Source of the DNA: Lolium rigidum
Lineage: Eukaryota > Streptophyta > Magnoliopsida > Poales > Poaceae
Reading direction: 5' to 3'
Assembly: GCF_022539505.1 (NCBI RefSeq)
Contig: NC_061514.1
Span: 217,767,837 to 217,831,836 of the forward strand
DNA length: 64,000 nt
Below are positions 1 through 11,308 of the stretch, piece by piece. Under the pieces are notes generated by a model, which saw nothing but the letters and a program-made list of their open reading frames with translations, did not search any database and was not told the DNA's origin. The position numbers and the translations under genes are program-made. Position 1 is the stretch's first letter; each line of letters starts with the position of its first letter.

Positions 1-327
1 ATTGGTTTGCCATAATGTTAATATGCTTGTAAATGAGATTGCCTCCATAGCTCTCTCCCATTTTGGAGACTTTGCATATATCCATATTGAGCATGTTCCC
101 ATGTTTACTCTGCATATTCACCACATCTACTATGATAAATTGCTTAATGCTAATGATGATGTGCAAAAGAAATGGAACATCATGATGGATGATGTGTTCA
201 TATACCATGCACACACGTTGTTCTTGTTGTCTAACATGTGTGTAGGTACCCAAACTCCAATGTCAACCTCGACTGAGCATGAGTTGACAAAAAGAGCTCT
301 TGAGAGCATAATATAAGTAAGTACAAG
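1..327 (+). pseudogene. Fragment of the A/D-type retrotransposon Cys-rich ORF
   Basis: An open frame from the window edge to a stop near 314 matches two other places in the window almost residue for residue: 26530-26850 (element A) and 42760-43076 (element D). Shared landmarks are VCHNVN near the start, HFGDFAYIH, HIHHIYYD, MMDDVFIYHAHT and the closing ELTKRALES. It corresponds to the first copy of the duplicated domain in the D protein. Its function is unknown. The frame stops (TAA in place of the CAA seen in D) just before the CACTA terminus at 328, so this is a truncated third member of the family, presumably continuing left of the window. Confidence 0.75.
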
Positions 328-869
328 CACTACAAGAAAAGTTCAAATAGCCAACGTCCCAAAATCGTCCACTAAGGGTCATTTTTCGTCGCCTATGGTC
401 CTAACCCGACGATATGGGTTCTGTGGTCGAAACTGCGTCATGCAAAGTCCTACCACGTTTTTTCGGTTCGTCGCGATCGGGCGCCCTTCCGCCACGGAAG
501 ATCGGACCGTTGCAGAAGTGTTTTCGAGAGCCCATTAACTGCTGACGTCATGCAAAAGGACATGTGGCAGACGGTGTTAACTGGCAGTTAACGGCGTTAA
601 CCGGCTGAAACCCCGTGATAGATGGTAGGCCCACACGAGGACTGCCATGACTTAAGCGGGTCGGCCCATTTAGTTTGCGGGCCGGGCCATCTAACTTAGT
701 TTGACCGGTCAACTATATAGCTGGGCTGGTCCATTAGGTACGTGGGCCGGGCCTAACCTCTAAGGTTGACTGGTCAAAGTTTAAATGGGTCGGCCCACTA
801 AGCATGTGGGCCGGGCCGAATGCCCTCGTTTGACCGGTCAACAGGCAAACGGGCCGGCCCACTAGACAT

Positions 870-1640
870 GTGGGGCCCACTTTCCTGTTATCGGGCCGGC
901 CCATTTAACATGTGGGGTCCACCAAAAAACAAGTGGGCCGGCCCAATTAGCTAGTGGGTCCATCTTTCCTGCTATCAGGCCGACCCATTTAGTAAGTGGG
1001 GTCCACCATAGATCAAGTGGGCTGGCCCAACAAGCTATTGGGCCGGCCCAAAAACACAGGTGGGGCCCACTTTCCTGTTAAAGGGCCGGCCCAGTTAGTG
1101 TGTGGGGTCCACCATATAACAAGTGGCCTGGCCCAACAAGATAGTGGGCCAGCCCAATAAGCAGGTGGGGCCCACTTTCCTTTAACCGGGCCGGCCCAGT
1201 TAGTAAGTGGGGTCCACCATAAAGCAAGTGGGCTGGCCCAACAGGTTGGCGGGCCGGCCCAATAAACATGTGGGGCCCACTTTCCTGCTGACGGGCCGAC
1301 CCAGTTGGTAAATGGGGTCCACCATAAAAGCAATTGGGCTAGCCCAACAAGTTAGTGGGCCGGCCCAATAAGCTTGTGGGGGCCACTAACGTGCTAATGG
1401 GCCGGCCCAGTTAGTATGTGGGGTCCACCGTTAAGCAGGTGGGCTGGCTCAACGAGTTATCGGGCTTGCCCAATAAGCTTGTGGGGCCCACTTTCCTGCT
1501 GAAGGGCCAGCCTAGTTACCAAATGGGCTGGCCCAATAAGCACGTGGGCCCACTTTTCTGTTAGAGGGCCGGCCCAGTTAGTGTGTGGGGTCCACCTTAA
1601 AGCAAGTGGGGCCCAATAAGTAAGTGGGCCAGCCCATTTA
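870..1640. repeat. About 105-bp GC-rich tandem repeat array (GGGCCGGCCCA / GTGGGGCCCAC)
   Basis: The anchor GGGGTCCACC recurs near 913, 999, 1103, 1208, 1312, 1420 and 1588, mostly at 104-108 bp. Each unit alternates GGGCCGGCCCA, GTGGGGTCCACC, GGGCTGGCCCAA and GTGGGGCCCAC. Such arrays are typical of CACTA subterminal regions, where the element's own DNA-binding protein binds. Open frames crossing this block are translations of the repeat, not genes. Confidence 0.8.
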
Positions 1641-2205
1641 GTTGCTGTTTATATGCCGGCATGATAGGCGCTTTAGGATTTTGCGGGCTGGCACATATGT
1701 GATTTCGCTTAATTGGGTCGTTTAAGGGATGGGAATTTGTGATTTAGATTGCACAGAACATAGAAAGATACTGAGAATATTTACGCAGCACATGATGTCT
1801 GTCGGATAGCTTCACTTACCACAAGCACCATAGAAAAAATGTGCGAAAGAACTATAAAAACTAACTAAATATTACATCACCTGCAAGGCTTTGAAAAAAT
1901 ATTACAGAACCCAGAGAAATTGAATGGTAATTAAACCTAGCAATACAATGAGGCAATTCGGCAATCTTTTAAGTTGTCCATGCAGCACCTATATCTGAAA
2001 CAAAGACATTACAAGTTAAGACAACAACAATGGAAAGGCAAAGACACTACAATATTGTTTGCCAAAGAATTTGGAACTCATCATTTTGTTGTTATAACAA
2101 GATCATTGTAATGCGCACAATAAGCAAACAAAGAGTGCATGCCGCATACCAACAGGAAATATAACAGAGCTCGTTAGAATGAAACAGCAGACTTACTACT
2201 GTCAA

Positions 2206-3680
2206 GTCCCATGCAAACCAACATGTTCAGGGAGTACAAAATTGGCATGAACAACATAGTAGCAGGCTATAAATTTTGTAACAACGACTGAGCAAGATGA
2301 AGTTATGATGGCTACATCTACAGAGCAGGGAATGTAAACCAAAAATAGAAGCTACGATGGCAAAAGCTAAAGAGGATGGAATATGAACCAACATGTGCCA
2401 AGTGCATTTACTTCAAATTGACCGTGAACGAAATAATACTCCTGAACTTATAGTGAAGGGGATGCAAATCAAGATATTTCAGGATATAAACTTGTAATGA
2501 GCAACACATAGAGGATAGTTAATGCTGGAGCTTAGGATGGACCAGATACAAAATATAGTGGGATCACCTGTGAACTTGTATAAGAGGGAATGCAAACCAA
2601 TATGTTCAGCATTCCATATGTGAGCGTCATGCCAAGTCAGAGAAACAAGTCAATAATGCAGCTTTTGAAGAACAAGATGGCACACAAAATTATCATCTAG
2701 TAGAATGACAAGTTTATTTGTACTACGAGAGCTAGATAGCAGAGTGATAGCATGCCAAACTAAGTCCTTACTTTGTTAGCTTACAATGAACTAGATACAA
2801 AACAATGGCATCACCTGTAGTACAGGGAATGCCAACCAACATGTTCATGGAGTAAAAAATTGGCACAAACAACATAGTAGCAGGCCATAATTTTTGTAAC
2901 AACGACTGAGCAAGATAAAGTTATGATGGCTAGATCTACAGAGCAGGGAATGTAAACCAAATATAGAACTTACGATGCCAAAAGCTATAGAGCAGGGAAT
3001 GTGAACCAACATGTGCAATTACTTAAAATTGCCAATGAACTAAATAATAACAGGATGTTACTATAATAGCTAGGAATAAAACAGATAGGAGTTATAATGG
3101 CATCACTCATAAACTTGTAGATAAGGGAAACAAATCAATTTGTTTCGGGATATAAAGTTGTAATGAGCAACACATAGAGGATAGTTAATGCTACGGCTTA
3201 GGATGGACCAGAAACGGTATATAATGGGATCACCTGTGAACTTGTAGAAGAGGGAATGCACACCAATATGTTCACCATTCTATATGTGAGCGCCATGCCA
3301 ATTAAGAAAAACAAGTTAATATTGCAGCTTTTGAAGAATCAGATGGCAGACAAAATTATGATGTAAGTAGTTGATGTGACGAGTTCAAATAAATTTGTAC
3401 TGCAGGATGGCAGAGCGATAGCGTGCAGGAACTAATAGCAGGAAGTTACGTTGTTAGCCTACGACGAAGTAGATAGAAGTAACAATGGCATTACCTGTAG
3501 TACAGGGAATGCAAACCAACATGTTCAGGGAGAACAAGATTGGCATGAACAAAATAGTAGCAGCCTACAATTTTTGTAACAACGACTGAGCAAGATAGAA
3601 GTTATGATTGGCTACATCTACAGAGCAGGGAATGCAAACAAAAATGTTCAATCGCTTAAAGTTAGAAATGAACTAGAAAA
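2206..3680. repeat. Long tandem repeat, about three units of 615-680 bp
   Basis: A block containing ACCAACATGTTCA, then AACAACGACTGAGCAAGAT, then CTACAGAGCAGGGAATG starts near 2213, 2828 and 3508. Units have diverged by substitutions and indels but keep the order of sub-motifs. The stretch is AT-rich with no convincing reading frame. It lies inside the CACTA-like element. I see no known family in it. Confidence 0.65.
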
Positions 3681-3931
3681 TAGCAAGGTGTTACGGTCAT
3701 AGCTAGGAATGAACTAAAAGAGCTTCAGACAAACAAGCATCTGGACCCGGAACATGACGCTAAAACAAGGGACTTACATTAGGAGAAGCACTCTGTGGGA
3801 GTCACAGCAGATCTTCCTGGGGTTGATAGATCCGGTGATGAAGTGCACTACATGTGCTACTTGGGGTTGGAGAGACGGCCATTACACTTCATGGTTATTC
3901 ATCTCATCTGCAAAAACGTAACGGAGCGTCG

Positions 3932-4435
3932 TTAGCACAAACAGGTTCCCCCAAGATTAAACAAGAACTTGCAAGCAAGCAATAGAAAAGTGACAGTAGA
4001 AGAGTTTAGATCATGCACGGCGCTGGTGAAGCAGATCTGGTTCATGCACAACGGTGTCAGTGAGCAAGATCCGATGCGGTGGACGACGGATCCGGTGAAG
4101 CGGCTCCGGTGGGGTGGACGATACCACAACTGAAGTGACTGCGGTAGACTGCTGGATGAGCATCTGGTTTCGAGGTTCGACGGGGATGATCCGGTCCAGT
4201 TGATGACGGCGTCGATGAAGCGGCTCCGGCAGGCAGCCGGATGACGAGAATCGCGAGGCCTCGGGTAGGCCAGGGAAGTCCGGCGGGGATGTTCTCGTGC
4301 GGTGGTCGTGGAGGTGGGAGAGAGAGGGACTTGGGAAGTTCCGGTGGGTGGTCTGAGGGAAATGAATTTTTTTTGGAGGGTTTCCGGGCTAGGGAGGTGG
4401 TGATCGAAAAAATGATGGGCAGATCCCCACACCAA
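3932..4435 (-). CDS. Doubtful minus-strand ORF in GC-rich block
   Basis: This 167-codon minus-strand frame lies at the GC-rich end of the CACTA-like element. It has no recognisable domain, is rich in Ser, Arg and Pro, and shows two similar segments (an RSRF.. motif twice), which mirrors a local DNA repeat. A transcribed leader or exon of a transposon gene is possible, but chance openness in GC-rich DNA is equally likely. It is listed only because the block is otherwise unexplained. Confidence 0.15.
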   Translation of the reverse strand: MVWGSAHHFFDHHLPSPETLQKKFISLRPPTGTSQVPLSPTSTTTAREHPRRTSLAYPRPRDSRHPAACRSRFIDAVINWTGSSPSNLETRCSSSSLPQSLQLWYRPPHRSRFTGSVVHRIGSCSLTPLCMNQICFTSAVHDLNSSTVTFLLLACKFLFNLGGTCLC

Positions 4436-4552
4436 CCGACTTTGCTGTCATCTCCTCAGGGGTAGAATGGGAATTTGGAAGCGTGTGAAATTTTTGTATT
4501 TTGTGGGCGGGAAGTTTTGCCGCTATGAGATTTTGAATTTGGCTACCGTCCA

Positions 4553-4878
4553 AGTATAATGATAAAAAATTGTGAGACCGTACTAGTACCTTTGTTCAAG
4601 GCCGAGTGCAAAATCAAATCATCATCAGATTGAATATCGGTCACTACCATGATCATGATCTATCTCTGAAATTATCGTATCCGCTAGATCTTGCAAAGGA
4701 TAATGATAAAAAATTGTGAGACCGTACTAGTACTTCTCTTCTAGGCGGAGTGCAACATCAAATCATCATCACGTTGAAAATTTGTTACCATGATCATGAT
4801 CTATCTCTGAAATTGGCGCACCCGCTATATCTTTCAAAGTATATTGATAATAAAAATTGTGAGACCATACTAGTACTT
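4553..4878. repeat. About 141-bp satellite, left part of the split array
   Basis: Units start at GTATAATGATAA-like sequence near 4554, 4699 and 4839. Each runs through GAGACCGTACTAGTACTT, CATCAAATCATCATC, CCATGATCATGATCTATCTC and ATCCGCTAAATCTTGC. The array is cut at 4878 by element A and resumes at 46021, the same unit continuing across the insertion. Confidence 0.85.
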
Positions 4879-5295
4879 TGATGTAGCCCGACCTTCGGTC
4901 TTCGCCACATCATATGCATCGACGCCGACATGTCACGGAAAGGTGAATCTTCTCCTTTATGCGTGCGTACAATTACCTATGTGGAATGGTATGCTACTTC
5001 ATCCTCCGTCATATGACCATGATAGGAATACATCGCCAAGTACGGAGGAAGTGGAGGATGCCATGGATGCTCGAGGACTCAAGGCCGAGGTCGTGGAAGC
5101 ATGGAAGAAGCTCCAGGCGCAGCTACACCGGAGTCGCCGGCCTCGCCAACTCACAACGGAGTCTCCGGCCCATGAAGATCAAGACCGGAGTCTCCGGCCT
5201 ACATAAACGAGAGTCTCCGGACTATGTGAAGCGCTAGCCACAAGTCAATTAGGGCCAAGGCCCATGTACCCCCTTCTATGCCTAAACTACCCCTC
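4879..5295 (+). repeat. Element A left LTR, first part
   Basis: It matches the intact right LTR from 45157 with scattered substitutions (for example CACGGAAAGG versus CACGCAAAGG). It is cut after ACCCCTC by element B; the LTR resumes at 22890, giving a combined 864 bp plus the duplicated CCCTC. Confidence 0.85.
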
Positions 5296-6701
5296 TGATA
5301 TGTCCAAAACGTATCTACTTTCCCGAACACTTTTGCTATTGTTTTACCTCTAATTTGTGTATTTTGGATGCAACTAACACGGACTAACGCTGTTTTCAGC
5401 AGAACTGTTCTGGTGTCTCGTTTTTGTGCAGAAATCCAACTTCAGGGAAAAACCTCGGGATTTTGACGAAAGGGCCTATTTTCCCAGAATAATGACGGAG
5501 CCAGAAGGACAATTGAAGTGGAGGCCCGAGGGCCCCACACCACATGGCGGCGCGGCCCAGGGGGGGCCCGCGCGGCCATGTGGTGTGGCCCCCTCGGCTG
5601 GCCTCCGACGCCCCCTTCGGACTACTTATTCGCCTCGACCTAAAAACGCACGGGGAGAAGTCGAAGTCGCCGGAAACCCTCCGAACGCCGCCACATCGCG
5701 AAACTCCGTCGCGGGAGCCGAAGTCTCGCGTTCGGCACTCCGCCGGGACGGGGAATTGGAGGAGATCATCACCGCCATCACCGCCAACGCCTCTCCATCA
5801 GCCGACAATGTTTCCCCCATCCATGTGTGAGTAATTCCCCCGCTGTAGGCCGAAGGGGATGGTAGGGATTGGATGAGATTGGTCATGTAATAGCATAAGA
5901 TTGTTAGGGCATAGTGCCTAGTGTCCAGTAGATGGTACTTTTATGATATTGTTGCAACTTGTTATGCTTAATGCTTGTCACTAGGGCCCGAGTGCCATGA
6001 TCTCGAGATCTGAACATGTTATTGATTCATGAAGATATTCGTTGTTTATGATCTTACCCGCAAGTTGTATACACATGTCGTCTGTCCGGAACCAATGGCC
6101 CCGAAGTGACAGAAATCGGGACAACCGGAGGGATGGTAGTGATGTGAGGATCACATGTGTTCACGGAGTGTTAATGCTTTGCTCCGGTACTCTATTAAAA
6201 GGAGTACCTTAATATCCGAGTAGTTTCCCTTGAGGCCAGGCTGCCACCGATCTGGTAGGACAAAAGATGTTGTGCAAGTTTCTCATTGCGAGCACGTACG
6301 ACTATAATTGGAACACATGCCTATTGATTGATTAGTACTTGGATACCGTTTTATTATTATCTGCAAATGCCACTGCTATGATTGTTACATGAGTTTCTCT
6401 CATCCATGCAACGCCCGTCATCCGTCCCCGTGCCTACGGTATTTTAATCCTGCTTGTTTACTAAAATCACTCTCTGCTGTCTTTGTTACTCTGTCTGCTT
6501 GTTATTTCACTATCGCTATCTGCTATAAAGCTGTTACTCTCGATAAACTCTTGCGAGCAAGTCCGTTTCCAGTGCGGCTGAATTGACAACTCCGCTGTTA
6601 AGGCTTTCAAGTATTCTTTGTCTCCCCTTGTGTCGAATCAATAAATTGGGTAATACTTCCCTCGAAGACTCATTGCGATCCCCTATACTTGTGGGTCATC
6701 A
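5296..6701 (+). repeat. Element B left LTR
   Basis: It runs from TGATATGTCCAAAACG to CTTGTGGGTCATCA (1406 bp). The right LTR (13708-14727 joined to 22516-22889, 1394 bp) is nearly identical; most differences are short gains or losses at CTG/CAG sites, such as GTCGTCTGTCC versus GTCGCTGTCC. Open frames at 5426-5886 are LTR sequence, not genes. Confidence 0.88.
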
Positions 6702-6711
6702 AGACTATTTT

Positions 6712-6730
6712 ACGGCGCCGTTGCCGGGAG
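6712..6730 (+). promoter_or_regulatory. Element B primer-binding site (tRNA-Asp type)
   Basis: CGGCGCCGTTGCCGGGAG lies about 11 bp after the LTR and is complementary to the 3' end of plant tRNA-Asp. The same primer is characteristic of Athila-lineage elements. Confidence 0.8.
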
Positions 6731-6787
6731 CATAGCTTTATTTGGAAGTTCACTTGGATTAATATTGTTCGCTGCAAATTCTCCATC

Positions 6788-8705
6788 ATGGGTAAAACTC
6801 GCGATACTAAGGTCGCCATATTACCATCCACTACAAGAAAAGGTACAACTGCGAGTACCTCCGCTTGCTCTTGATTCACCATCTGTGATTGATAAACTTG
6901 TTTCACCGCCACATGCTTCAAATGCTTGGTACTTCTGCTGAATCTGAAAACTCTCATAATACTGATAATATTTCTGCTGTGCTTGATGATAGTGGTTCAT
7001 TGGGAACTTTTCTAGATGCTAAAATTGCTAGGTCTAGACAAATTGAAAATGCTTGAAACTCTGATGTGACTACGCTGTTAATTCACTCGAACTTGAATAC
7101 TCTAGTGATGATCTTGATGAAGATTATGTGGAACTTGATGATGATTTTATTGAAAAATGCCATGCCACTACTGATGCAAGAAAAATTAAAAAGTTGCTTG
7201 CGAGAACATACTGTTAGATATAAAGCTTGTCTCCCGATCCTAAATTTGCCACATCTCCTATAAACATTAGGGATAAAGATTATGATTTTTCTCTTGACCT
7301 ATCTCATATAGCTATTGTTGAGAAAACACCCTTTTGTGGTACTGAAAAAGAAAGTCTTTGTTGAACACATGGTCGAGTTATCTACTTTGAGTAGCTTGTT
7401 TTACGATGATGTTAAGAAGCGTACTTACTTTGTTGCTAAAATCTTTCCATTCTCATTAAAGGATGACGCTAAAACTTGGTATAATAGTTTGCCACCTGGT
7501 TCTATTAAAAGTCCAAAAGAATTACTTGCTGTTTTCTTTCGGAAATACTTTCCCGCTAGTGCTCAACATGCTTGCTTTACGAGAGAGTTTATAATTTTGA
7601 TCGGGGAGATGAAGAGAAATTGCACGAGGCTTGGGCGAGATTTTGCTCTCTTATTAGAGCTTTGCATGACCATGATCTAGAAAAGCATGATTTACTTGAT
7701 ATATTTTATAGTGGACTAACCATTGAGTCTAGGGCATACCTGGATAGTTGTCTTGGTTGTGTTTTCGGGAAAAGAACTCCAGACGACGCTGAAGAATTAT
7801 TGGCTAAAATAGGCCGGAATTATGATGATTGGAATACGCTTGAACCAACTCCAACGCCAATAGTGAAGAAGAGGGGTTTAATTAAATTGAATGATGAAGA
7901 TATGAGGGAAGCCAAGAAGTCTCTCAAGGAGAAAGGTATTAAATGCGAAGATGTGAAGAATCTACCTCCAATAGAAGATATATGTGAGATAATTCCCCCT
8001 TCATCCATGATTGAGGTAAATTCCCTTCAACGCTTTACTAGGGAAGATATTCAGTATTCAAAACCTCTGCGCAATGCTTAGATGAGTTTGATAATTATAT
8101 TGTTAAGCAAGAAAATTTTAATATGAGAGTAGAGAATCATCTGATGGAAAATTCTCAAGCTATTAGTCAATTGCATGATATTGTGGAGAGAACCTCCAAT
8201 GATGTTAATATGCTTGTTAAACATTTTCATATGATTCAAACTCAAATTGATCAACTCACTAAAGTGCAAAATGACTTGTTAGGAAATAATGCTAAAGAAA
8301 AACATGCTTATGAAGTAACAACTAGAGGTGGTGTCTCTACCCAGGATCCTCTATATCCTGAAGGGCATCCCAAAAGAATTGAACAAGATTCTCAACACAT
8401 TGAACCTAGAGCTCATTCTAAGAAAAAGAAGAAGAAACATAAAAATGTTGTAGAATCCTCTGAACCTGCTAATGATCCTAATAGTATTTCTATTTCGATC
8501 GCTGAAAGCTGAAAGTTGTAATGAACATGATAATAGTGAAGATAATGATAAGAATGATACTCCGATAAAGAAGAGGTTGAAAAAGAACACTGAAAAGCAT
8601 GCTAAAAATAAAAAGTATACTAAAGAAGATTTTATTGCTGAGAAACATGGTAATGAAAGAGAACCTTGGGTGCAAAAGCCAATGCCTTTCCTGCTAAGAA
8701 ACTAA
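6788..8705 (+). pseudogene. gag: Element B gag (capsid precursor), frameshifted
   Basis: The start at 6788 (MGKTRDTKV) is a plausible gag start downstream of the primer site. The frame is broken near 6870 and recovers in pieces at 7315-7680, 7572-8081, 8123-8512 and 8472-8705. The 7430-7800 segment has the retrotransposon gag signature (PFSLKDDAKTWYNSLPPGSI, then F.RKYFP and HEAWARF), as in Pfam PF03732. The 8123-8512 segment has the VTTRGG..TQDPLYPEGHP motif usual in Athila-type gag, followed by a Lys-rich tail. Gag would form the virus-like particle that packages element RNA. At least four frame changes are needed; some may be read errors, as many lie beside CTG or CAG sites. Confidence 0.75.
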
Positions 8706-8742
8706 AATCAAAGGAAGAAGAACACTATAATAAATTTTGTGA

Positions 8743-9450
8743 TTGGATGAAACCTTTATTCTTGCAAATTCCTTTGGTGATGCTATTAAATTGCCTCCTT
8801 ATTCAAAGTATATGAAAGATATTGTTACTAACAAAAGGAAAATCCCCAATGAGGAAATTTCCACTATGCTTGCTAATTACTCTTTCAATGGTAAAGTTCC
8901 AAAGAAGTTGGGCGACCCAGGTATACCTACTATTCCTTGTTCTATTAAGAATAATTATGTTAAAACTGCTCTATGTGACTTGGGCGCCGGTGTTAGTGTT
9001 ATGCCTTTTTCTCTATACAAGAGACTTTACTTAGATAAGTTGATACCTACTCGATATATCTTTGCAAATGGCTGATAAATCTCTTGCTATTCTTGTTGGT
9101 ATATGTGAGGATGTTCTGTTCAAGTTACTAATAAGCGCTTGATATTAACTGATTTTGTTGTGTTGGAAATGCCTGAAGATGATAATATGTCTATTATTCT
9201 TGGGAGACCTTTTCTTAACACCGCAGGGGCTGTTATTGATTGCAATAAAGGAAAGGTTACTTTCAATGTTGATGATAAGGAACACACCGTTTATTTCCCC
9301 AAGAGGATTGAAAAAGCATGCGGAGTTAATACTATTTCTCATGTGAGAACTATCAAAGTGGGAACTATTGATTGCCCTATATATGAGCCTAAAGAAGAAT
9401 ATAAAACTCTTGTGATTGGATCCATATCAATACAATTCAAGGTAACATGA
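8743..9450 (+). pseudogene. Element B retroviral-type aspartic protease
   Basis: The frame at 8743-9075 holds the catalytic motif CDLGAGVSVMPFSLY (DLGA, the plant Athila variant of D-S/T-G-A). After a frameshift near 9075, 9139-9450 holds ILGRPFLNTAGAVIDC, the second conserved block of the fold. The protease would process the gag polyprotein. In autonomous Athila elements reverse transcriptase and integrase follow, but here the frame ends and no pol is found downstream. Confidence 0.75.
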
Positions 9451-10233
9451 TTGATTTGAGGTTTATTTCTTCATATGCTATATAAAATTTATTTGGTGGC
9501 AAGACTTGATCAACCTTGTTAACAAATACCTTTTATATGCATAGAGGAGGTAAACAACATCTCTTTCTTCCCTCTCTTGCTTTAGTTGTTGTAGCACTTT
9601 TAATTTGCAAAGCTTCTTAGTTGATTAGAGATTTCAAAAAATTTCCTGGCCAGTAATAATAAACTTAATACCCAGAAAATGTTCATTTTTCAAAGTTTTC
9701 AAAAATTCGCGAAAATTACACCGTTGGTCCTATTTTTCGACGAGGCACCTGGGAGCACTAGAGGATGACCTGTGGGGCACCAGAGGGCGCCAAACCACAG
9801 GCCGGCGCGGCCAAGGAGGTGGCCGCGCCACCATGTGGTGTGGGCCCCTCCTTGCCCCACTTTGTCATCTCTTCCTCCCAGCACCTTCTCTCTCCCGAAA
9901 AAACTCGAACACATTTCCTCTCACTCGCGTTTTTGCTCAAGAACTCCAGATTTCTCGATCTCTTTGCTCAGCTCAGATTTCCTGTTGAAATTTGGCACAT
10001 TTGCTCCTTGGTATGTGACTCCTCCACCCATCCAAGTAGAATTTTGTTTGGTTGAGTATATCTTGAATATTTTGCTGCTGTAGGTAACATGTTTAGTGAT
10101 CTTGCATGCTTGTTCTAATTGGTAGAAATTAGTTTTGATGCATGATTAGTACTCTAGCAAGTTCCTATGGTAGTTGCCCTCAATTGTATGTCACCAAATC
10201 AAGTTTTATATTGTTTGTTAAAAATTTCAGAAA
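9451..10233 (+). other. Element B spacer between protease and second ORF
   Basis: AT-rich, no convincing frame. A GC-rich pocket (9735-9880) contains GGCGCGGCC-type sequence and the words CACCATGTGGTGTGG, also seen in B's own LTR. Autonomous relatives would have pol here. Confidence 0.5.
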
Positions 10234-11308
10234 ATGGAAGGAGGTAGGTACCAACTCAACCAACATGAGTTGGAGGTGCCACAGGTCATGAGAGTTCACC
10301 GGGAAGAAGGAGTATATCCCACTTATTATCCGTGTGTGGATTTCATGAGTAGTGCGGGGATTTTGCGGGACGTCCAAAATTTAATCTCTCGTGCGGGGTT
10401 GGATGATTTTGTTGATGGGGAACCATGCCAATATGTGAAGCTGACTATGTCGGTAGTGCAAGATTTAAAATTCAATTGGTCACGATCTAACCCCATGGTT
10501 CGAGTACAAAATTTATAATAAAGCTGTCAACTTGCCATTCGGTGATTTTTGTGCGGCAATCGAGTGCCGCAATGGGGATCATGCGAGAAAATAAAGGGAT
10601 CGCCGCAAGAGCTCTTGGACCTCTTCAAGATGATTTGTCATGGAAGAAGCTTCTCGAGAGGATGATGGTAAAATCAGTAGTATTCATTTCCCCGCTATTC
10701 GTTATTTCGCCTATTTCATTACCAAGTGCGTTCTAGCGAGAAAGATTGGAGGTAAAATAACTATCCCGGATCTAGCCTTTCTAGCTGCTGCATTACAAGG
10801 TAATAGGACTTATAACTTGGGAGCTTTGATAGCCAACAGACTTGCCACTAATCGTGAGAAGGGAGGAATTTGTGGAGGTCTCATCGCCTCTCGCTTATTA
10901 GCTATGCATAATGTAGGACCTCACAGTCTTGATATTCCGCTCCCTATGGAGAAACTTGACATAGCTTCCATGATTAAGCATGAATTTCTTTCTAATTCGT
11001 CTAATTTAGAGAACCTATCTTATAGAATAACATTTTACAAGAAATCTTGGACAAGGACTAAGAAAGTTGAAAAATTAGTAGGATTGCCTGCACCTTCTCT
11101 GTTTAACCTTGATTTCAGGGGGGATTGGTCAGTTGCGGAAAGTGCAGTTAATGCATACATCGAGGGAGGAAGCCATCGTGCACGAGACAACACGGATGAG
11201 GTCGAGGAACACCTCGACTCGTCATCCGATGCAGCAAGCTCTTCGCATCCACAAGCTGGGTATGAGGAACCCCCACGCTTTTCTTACTGCATCGGTACCT
11301 TATTATGA
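10234..11308 (+). pseudogene. Element B ATHILA ORF1-like protein, frameshifted
   Basis: Two frames in series make one degraded gene: 10234-10518 (MEGGRYQLNQHELEVPQVMR) and about 10640-11308. They are separated by shifts around 10510-10640. Recognisable parts are VYPTYYPCVDF, YFAYFITKCVLARK, GGKITIPDLAFLAAAL and GGLIASRLLA, which resemble the protein in the 3' half of Athila-group elements (Pfam ATHILA ORF-1 family, PF03078). Its role is unknown; an envelope-like or nucleic-acid-binding role has been suggested for the position. The C-terminal part is acidic and Ser-rich. The family assignment is from memory of sequence style, not a search. Confidence 0.55.

Larger units (their letters stand above)
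328..4550 (+). mobile_element. CACTA-like DNA transposon, left end clear, right end uncertain
   Basis: The left end CACTACAAGAAAAG (from 328) is a canonical CACTA-superfamily terminus, and it interrupts the retrotransposon ORF fragment exactly. The preceding AAG (325-327) is a possible 3-bp target duplication. Next come a GC-rich subterminal zone with tandem repeats (about 870-1640), an AT-rich interior with long repeats (2200-3680) and a GC-rich block (3780-4480). I found no inverted terminus (CTTTTCTTGTAGTG) in the window. The right boundary is set only by the start of the satellite near 4553, and the element is probably truncated or rearranged. No transposase is visible, so it would be non-autonomous. 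Confidence 0.5.

Noticed and set aside
1013..1333. Minus-strand ORF of 106 codons with repeated WWTP..NWAGP
   Set aside because: It is a translation of the 105-bp tandem repeat; the peptide period equals the DNA period.
5544..5886. Short ORFs in B's LTRs (also 13856-14297)
   Set aside because: They are in non-coding LTR sequence, present in both LTRs with inconsistent frames.
6829..6843. CACTACAAGAAAAGG inside element B, like a CACTA terminus
   Set aside because: It lies in the gag frame (STTRKG) with no subterminal repeats, no partner end and no break in B, so it is a chance match.
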